Shown: piece by piece, positions 60,023-64,000 of the stretch | Layout of the letters: each line of letters opens with the position of its first letter | Position numbering within the stretch: position 1 is the first letter of the stretch | Assembly (NCBI RefSeq): GCF_026343335.1 | Contig: NZ_JAPELX010000001.1 | Span: 5,642,001 to 5,706,000 of the forward strand | Length of the DNA: 64,000 nt | From: Streptomyces sp. NBC_00078 | Lineage (GTDB): Bacteria; Actinomycetota; Actinomycetes; Streptomycetales; Streptomycetaceae | Reading direction: 5' to 3' | Notes under the pieces: model-generated | The model's input: only the letters and a program-made list of their open reading frames with translations | The model's database searches: none | What the model was told of the DNA's origin: nothing | Translations under genes and position numbers: made by a program

Positions 60023-61975
60023 GTGACCCAGATGACCACTCGCCGACCTCCCCTGTCGTCCCTGCCGGCCCGGATGCGCGACCGTTCGCCCGGCCTCGGC
60101 GCCGGCCTCGTGGGCGGTGTCCTTGCCGCCGGACTGGGGCTCGGGTCGCTCGCCGTGCTCGTGGTGGTGCTGTGGATCAGCTCGCCGTATCCCGACAGCG
60201 GACCCGGGGCGGCGCTGCACGTCGCCGCGGCGCTGTGGCTGCTGGCGCACGGCGCCGAACTGGTCCGCACCGACACGCTCTCCGGTGCCCCCGCGCCGGT
60301 GGGGATCACACCGCTGCTGCTGCTCGCCCTGCCGATGTGGCTGGTGCACCGGGCGGCACGGGACGCGGTGGACGGCGGCGAGGACGAACCCCTCGGGTCC
60401 GGTCGTGCGGCCTGGGCGGGTGTCGTCCTCGGCTACCTCGGCGTCGGCGCGGCCGCCGCCCTGTACGCGTCCGGCGGACAGCTGCGGCCCTCGTGGGAGC
60501 GGACCGCGGGGTGCCCGCCGCTGCTCGTGATGGCCGCGGCCGGAGTGGGGGTGTGGACGGCGTACGGGCACCCGCGCGAGGCGCTCGGCGGCCTGCTGAA
60601 GCTGCTGCCGCGAGGGGCGCGGCGCTGGGCCCTGAGGTCGGCGGGGCTACGGCGCTGGTTCCCCCGGTCGGACACCCGCGCCCGGCTGGCTGTCGCGGCG
60701 CGGGCTGCGGGCGCGGGCACGGCGGCCCTCGTCGGGGGCGGGGCGGTGCTGCTGGCGGTCTCGCTGGTGTGGCACGGCGAGGCGGCGCGAGGAACCTTTC
60801 CGCAGCTCACGGAGGGCTGGTCGGGCCGTTTCGCCATCCTGATCCTGTGCCTCTTGCTGGTGCCGAACGCGGCCGTGTGGGGGGCGGCCTACGCCCTCGG
60901 ACCGGGGTTCGTGCTGGGCGCCGGGCATGTGGTGGGGCCGCTGTCGGCGGCGCCGGCCCCCCTGCTGCCGGCGTTTCCGCTGCTGGCCGCGGTACCGGAG
61001 GCGGGGACCGGAACGTGGCTGAACTGGCTCGCGGGCGTCGCTCCGCTGACGGCCGCGCTGACCGTCGGGTGGTTCGTGGGCCGAGCGGAACACCCCCGCG
61101 CCGGGCGGACCGCCGCACTGGCGGCGCTGTTCTGCGCGGTCGGTACGGCCGTTCTCGCGTGGCTGGCGGGCGGACGGCTCGGAGTGCACGCGCTGGCCCG
61201 GTTCGGGCCGGTGTGGTGGGCGACGGGCGGTGCGGCGCTCGTATGGACGGCGGTCGTGGCGATTCCGACAGCACTGGGTCTACGGGCCTGGCGGTGCCAC
61301 AAGCGGAAGGTGGCCGAGGAGAGCGGGCGGCCGAAGACCGGGGAGCCGAAGACCGGGGAGTCGAAGACCGGGCGGGCGAAGACCGGGCGGGCGAAGACCG
61401 AGGAGCCGAGAAGCGTGGAGTGGATGAGCAGGGAACCGAAGAGCGCGGAGCCGAAGACCGCGAGGTCGAAGCAGTCTCAGGAGTCGAAGCAGTCTCAGGA
61501 ATCGCAGGTCGTGGGGGCAAAGGCCGCGGAACCGAGGGGCGGGGAGCCGGCACCGCAGACGCCGGAGCGCCGGGGCCGGCGGGCGGTGGCGTCGATCGGA
61601 GCGTGGTTCGGGATCGGGAAGGGCCCCCGCCGGGCGAAGGCGGTGGCGCCGGCAGCGACAGGCACGACGGCCGCACCCTACGACCAGGGCGATGTGTACG
61701 GCCCGCTGCCCGACCGGGACAAGGCCATGTACGCGCCGTACGACTTCCTGCCCGTCGAACCGCTCCCCGAGCGGTCGACCCCGTGGCGCGACGACGTCAC
61801 CCGCGAGGCCCGCTGGGCGGCACTGAAGAGCGCCTCCGACCTGCCCCGGACACCAGACGTGCCGCACGAACCGACAACGCCCGACGGACCCGCGGTGCCC
61901 GACGGACCCGCGGTGCCCGACGCACCGAGAACGCCGGACGAACCGAGAACGCCCGACTCACCGCCCGCCCGGTGA
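60023..61975 (+). CDS. DUF6350-like multi-spanning membrane protein
   Basis: A 650-residue protein with about nine membrane helices in the first 430 residues (for example GLGAGLVGGVLAAGLGLGSLAVLVVVLW and AAWAGVVLGYLGVGAAAAL). A long charged cytoplasmic tail of ~220 residues follows. The tail carries KTGEP/KTGRA units encoded by a 15-bp tandem repeat (about 61328-61405), KQSQES twice, and TPDGPAVPDGPAVPD near the end. The family is widespread in Streptomyces next to purN; function is not known to me. Start uncertain: ATG 60014 has GGGAG too close, GTG 60023 at good distance, ATG 60032 also in frame. Confidence 0.8.
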   Translation: MTQMTTRRPPLSSLPARMRDRSPGLGAGLVGGVLAAGLGLGSLAVLVVVLWISSPYPDSGPGAALHVAAALWLLAHGAELVRTDTLSGAPAPVGITPLLLLALPMWLVHRAARDAVDGGEDEPLGSGRAAWAGVVLGYLGVGAAAALYASGGQLRPSWERTAGCPPLLVMAAAGVGVWTAYGHPREALGGLLKLLPRGARRWALRSAGLRRWFPRSDTRARLAVAARAAGAGTAALVGGGAVLLAVSLVWHGEAARGTFPQLTEGWSGRFAILILCLLLVPNAAVWGAAYALGPGFVLGAGHVVGPLSAAPAPLLPAFPLLAAVPEAGTGTWLNWLAGVAPLTAALTVGWFVGRAEHPRAGRTAALAALFCAVGTAVLAWLAGGRLGVHALARFGPVWWATGGAALVWTAVVAIPTALGLRAWRCHKRKVAEESGRPKTGEPKTGESKTGRAKTGRAKTEEPRSVEWMSREPKSAEPKTARSKQSQESKQSQESQVVGAKAAEPRGGEPAPQTPERRGRRAVASIGAWFGIGKGPRRAKAVAPAATGTTAAPYDQGDVYGPLPDRDKAMYAPYDFLPVEPLPERSTPWRDDVTREARWAALKSASDLPRTPDVPHEPTTPDGPAVPDGPAVPDAPRTPDEPRTPDSPPAR

Positions 61976-62003
61976 ACGCCGGCCGGTGCCGCCCCGCCGA
62001 CCG

Positions 62004-62783
62004 TCAGCCGCTCGTCCCCAGTACTCCCCGCAGCTCCTTCGGCAGCAGCTGGGTGCAGGACTGCTTCGCCTGGTTGGTGAGGGCGTCGTTCGTGCAGGAG
62101 TAGTAGTCGCTGTAGACCAGCTGGGCCGTGAAGGTCGCGGCGACCAGGGCGATGGCCAGGGAGGCCGTGACCAGGCCGGTCACCGCCGCCGTCGTCTGGG
62201 GGCGGGCCGGCGGAGTGCCCGTGGACTCGGGCGTGCCGGGCTTGGTGCGCAGGCTGCTGATGCCCCAGTACAGGGCGAGGGCACCCAGCAGCAGGGCCAC
62301 GTACGGCCAGCTGAAGAGGGCGAAGAAGAAGGCCCACATGCCGCTCAGCAGGGCGTAGCGGGCGCGGCGCTGGGAAGCGTCGGTCGGGTCCCAGCGCATG
62401 CCCGTGCCCGGGGTGTTGCCGCCCTGGCCCTCGGGGCCGGGGGACTGCGGACGCCCGGGACGCTCGCCGAACCCGCCGGGGGAGCGGCCCGGCTGGCGGT
62501 CGCTCCACTGGCTGCCCCAGGGGGAGTCGGAGTCACCCGACCCGTCGCCGCTCTCCCCGTCGGCCGGGCGGCGCGGCCGCCACGGCCGGTCCGGCGAGCC
62601 CTCCGGCGGCGGCGCGAAGGGGTTGTCGTCCTGGGCGCCACCACTCTGCTCGTCGCCGGACTTCCTGTCCGAGGGAGCATCGGGAGGCGAGGCGGGCCGC
62701 TCCCGCAGCAGGACGGCGCCACGCTTCCCTCCCTGCGCGGACTGCGGAGGGAGTCTGAGAAGTCGCAGGCTGCGGTCCGACAT
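62004..62783 (-). CDS. Membrane protein with disordered N terminus, DUF4190-like
   Basis: A 259-residue protein. The first ~145 residues are Pro/Gly/Arg/Asp/Ser-rich and disordered. Two membrane spans follow (YALLSGMWAFFFALFSWPYVALLLGALALYWG and VTGLVTASLAIALVAATF), the arrangement of DUF4190-type proteins. The C terminus has a pair of cysteines (YYSCTNDALTNQAKQSC) that could form an extracytoplasmic disulfide. No ribosome site precedes the ATG at 62783. It converges on the DUF6350-like gene with a 28-bp gap. Function unknown. Confidence 0.78.
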   Translation of the reverse strand: MSDRSLRLLRLPPQSAQGGKRGAVLLRERPASPPDAPSDRKSGDEQSGGAQDDNPFAPPPEGSPDRPWRPRRPADGESGDGSGDSDSPWGSQWSDRQPGRSPGGFGERPGRPQSPGPEGQGGNTPGTGMRWDPTDASQRRARYALLSGMWAFFFALFSWPYVALLLGALALYWGISSLRTKPGTPESTGTPPARPQTTAAVTGLVTASLAIALVAATFTAQLVYSDYYSCTNDALTNQAKQSCTQLLPKELRGVLGTSG

Positions 62784-63078
62784 CAAGTGAGCGTCTTCCC
62801 CTAGGAGATACGGCGATGATCAGGCGTTCGTACGGCTGTCTTTCGTGACCCCGTCACTTCGGAAACGCACAGCACGACGACCACGTTCCCGCCCGGGCCC
62901 TCCCAAACGCTACCTTCCGGCCACGCCCCCGTCCCGTGGGGGCCGTCCGGAGTGCCGGTATCGTTGCTGACGGTCGGCCGCTTCGTAGACTTCCCCGTAT
63001 CCCGGGGCGTGATGCATTAGGACGAATGCACAAAGCGCCGGCCGCCGGTAGAACGCTCCCCCGAGAAAGGGCCCCACC
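62784..63078. promoter_or_regulatory. Promoter region of purNH with a TGCATT-6-AATGCA palindrome
   Basis: About 295 bp without a gene. TGCATT (63013-63018), six bases, AATGCA (63025-63030) is a perfect inverted repeat, and TAGGAC, a good -10, lies inside it (63018-63023). A repressor bound here would block purNH. Confidence 0.5.
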
Positions 63079-63708
63079 GTGGCCGCCAAGCCCGTGGTCA
63101 AGCGCCTGGTCGTGCTGGTTTCCGGATCGGGAACCAATCTGCAGGCGCTCCTCGACGAGATCGCGGCCAACGGCACCGAGGCCTACGGCGCCGAGATCGT
63201 GGCCGTCGGCGCCGACCGCGAGGGCATCGAGGGGCTCGCGCGCGCGGAGCGCGCAGGACTGCCGACCTTCGTGCGGAAGGTCAAGGACCACGGCACCCGC
63301 GAGGAGTGGGACGCGGCGCTGGCCGAGTCCGTCGCCGCGTACGAGCCCGACCTCGTGGTCTCCGCCGGCTTCATGAAGATCGTGGGGAAGGAGTTCCTCG
63401 CGCGCTTCGGCGGGCGGTTCGTGAACACCCACCCCGCCCTGCTGCCCAGTTTCCCGGGAGCCCACGGCGTGCGTGACGCGCTCGCGTACGGCGCGAAGGT
63501 CACCGGCTGCACCGTCCACTTCGTCGACGACGGCGTCGACACCGGACCGATCATCGCCCAGGGGGTGGTCGAGATCCGGGACGAGGACGACGAGAGCGCT
63601 CTGCACGAGCGCATCAAGGAAGTCGAGCGAAGGCTGCTCGTCGAGGTCGTGGGGCGGCTCGCCCGCAACGGCCACCGCATTGAGGGACGAAAGGTAGTTA
63701 TCCAGTGA
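63079..63708 (+). CDS. purN: Phosphoribosylglycinamide formyltransferase (GART)
   Basis: A 209-residue enzyme transferring a formyl group from 10-formyl-THF to GAR in purine synthesis. It contains LVSGSGTNLQALLDEI (phosphate loop), SAGFMKIVGKEFL and NTHPALLPSFPGAHGVRDAL with the catalytic Asn-His. GCTVHFVDDGVDTGPII supplies the essential Asp. Length is normal. GTG 63079 has GAAAGGG six bases upstream. It overlaps purH by four bases (GTGA). Confidence 0.97.
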   Translation: MAAKPVVKRLVVLVSGSGTNLQALLDEIAANGTEAYGAEIVAVGADREGIEGLARAERAGLPTFVRKVKDHGTREEWDAALAESVAAYEPDLVVSAGFMKIVGKEFLARFGGRFVNTHPALLPSFPGAHGVRDALAYGAKVTGCTVHFVDDGVDTGPIIAQGVVEIRDEDDESALHERIKEVERRLLVEVVGRLARNGHRIEGRKVVIQ

Positions 63709-64000
63709 CCGCCACCGCCGAGAGCACCAAGCGGCCCATTCGCCGGGCGCTCGTCAGCGTCTACGACAAGACCGGACTGGAAGACCTCGCGCGCGGGCTG
63801 CACGAGGCCGGTGTCGAGCTCGTCTCCACCGGGTCCACGGCCGGCCGTATCGCCGCCGCCGGTGTCCCCGTCACCAAGGTCGAGGAGCTGACCGGCTTCC
63901 CCGAGTGCCTGGACGGCCGGGTCAAGACCCTGCACCCCAAGGTGCACGCGGGCATCCTCGCCGACCTGCGGCTCGAGGACCACCAGCGGCAGCTCGCCGA
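63705..64000 (+). CDS. purH: Bifunctional AICAR transformylase/IMP cyclohydrolase, 3' end outside window
   Basis: The final two steps of purine synthesis. Only about 98 residues are visible: the N-terminal IMP cyclohydrolase starts with KRPIRRALVSVYDKTGLEDLA and includes LVSTGSTAGRIAAAG, VEELTGFPECLDGRVKTLHP and VHAGIL, all diagnostic of PurH. GTG 63705 overlaps the purN stop, so translation is coupled. The gene continues past base 64000. Confidence 0.96.
   Translation, partial: MTATAESTKRPIRRALVSVYDKTGLEDLARGLHEAGVELVSTGSTAGRIAAAGVPVTKVEELTGFPECLDGRVKTLHPKVHAGILADLRLEDHQRQLA

Overview
This is a chromosomal stretch of a high-GC actinomycete, almost certainly a Streptomyces. The signs are very strong G/C at third codon positions, frequent GTG and even TTG starts, purine-rich ribosome sites, several apparently leaderless genes, a LAETG sortase signal and a c-di-AMP riboswitch in front of a NlpC/P60 hydrolase. 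From memory the gene order resembles the S. coelicolor region from glpD through sucCD to purNH; that was not checked. No rRNA, tRNA, transposase, phage gene or CRISPR array was seen, so this looks like core chromosome with local accessory features.

Layout. 1-2.8 kb: end of glpD and a secreted serine hydrolase. 2.9-13.4 kb: five tandem PknB-type Ser/Thr kinase genes with related extracytoplasmic domains. The second encodes a pseudokinase with a huge insert in the activation segment. 13.4-19.3 kb: AraC regulator, metallo-beta-lactamase-fold hydrolase, and a succinate-semialdehyde dehydrogenase-GMC oxidoreductase pair behind a perfect palindrome. 19.3-28.6 kb: LAETG surface protein, chorismate mutase with a probable Phe/Tyr leader-peptide attenuator, guaA, a flavin/F420-type protein, a class II aldolase, and several membrane proteins. 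28.3-32.5 kb: a PspC-domain membrane protein divergent from a PspC histidine kinase/response regulator pair, probably envelope stress. 32.5-42 kb: three cell-wall hydrolases (two C40, one M23) around pcrA, one under a c-di-AMP riboswitch, plus a decayed ScyD/ScyE-like gene carrying an octamer tandem repeat. 42.4-44.1 kb: lipase and the B12-binding mutase subunit icmB.

44.2-52.5 kb holds the most interesting unit. A SWIM zinc-finger gene and a DUF5691-like gene diverge from a tightly overlapped set: MoxR AAA ATPase, a 46-codon ORF, a DUF5682-like protein, a 79-codon MPKDR-repeat ORF and a VWA protein. The shared 135-bp promoter region has two outward-facing copies of TTGTCAGTG-N8-TAnnnT, the RecA-independent DNA-damage (PafBC) promoter motif. 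This predicts a damage-induced MoxR/VWA remodelling or conflict system.

52.8-64 kb: two secreted proteins, one built of about 28 eleven-residue repeats; sucCD; a hybrid XRE/ECF-sigma-like/membrane regulator; a DUF6350-like multi-spanning protein; a membrane protein; and purN overlapping purH, which runs off the end.

The window combines central metabolism (glycerol-3-P, GMP, TCA, purine and aromatic synthesis) with cell-envelope sensing and remodelling (kinases, PspC system, wall hydrolases, sortase substrate). Start codons were chosen from ribosome-site spacing and several are uncertain; functions are from motif recognition, not searches.
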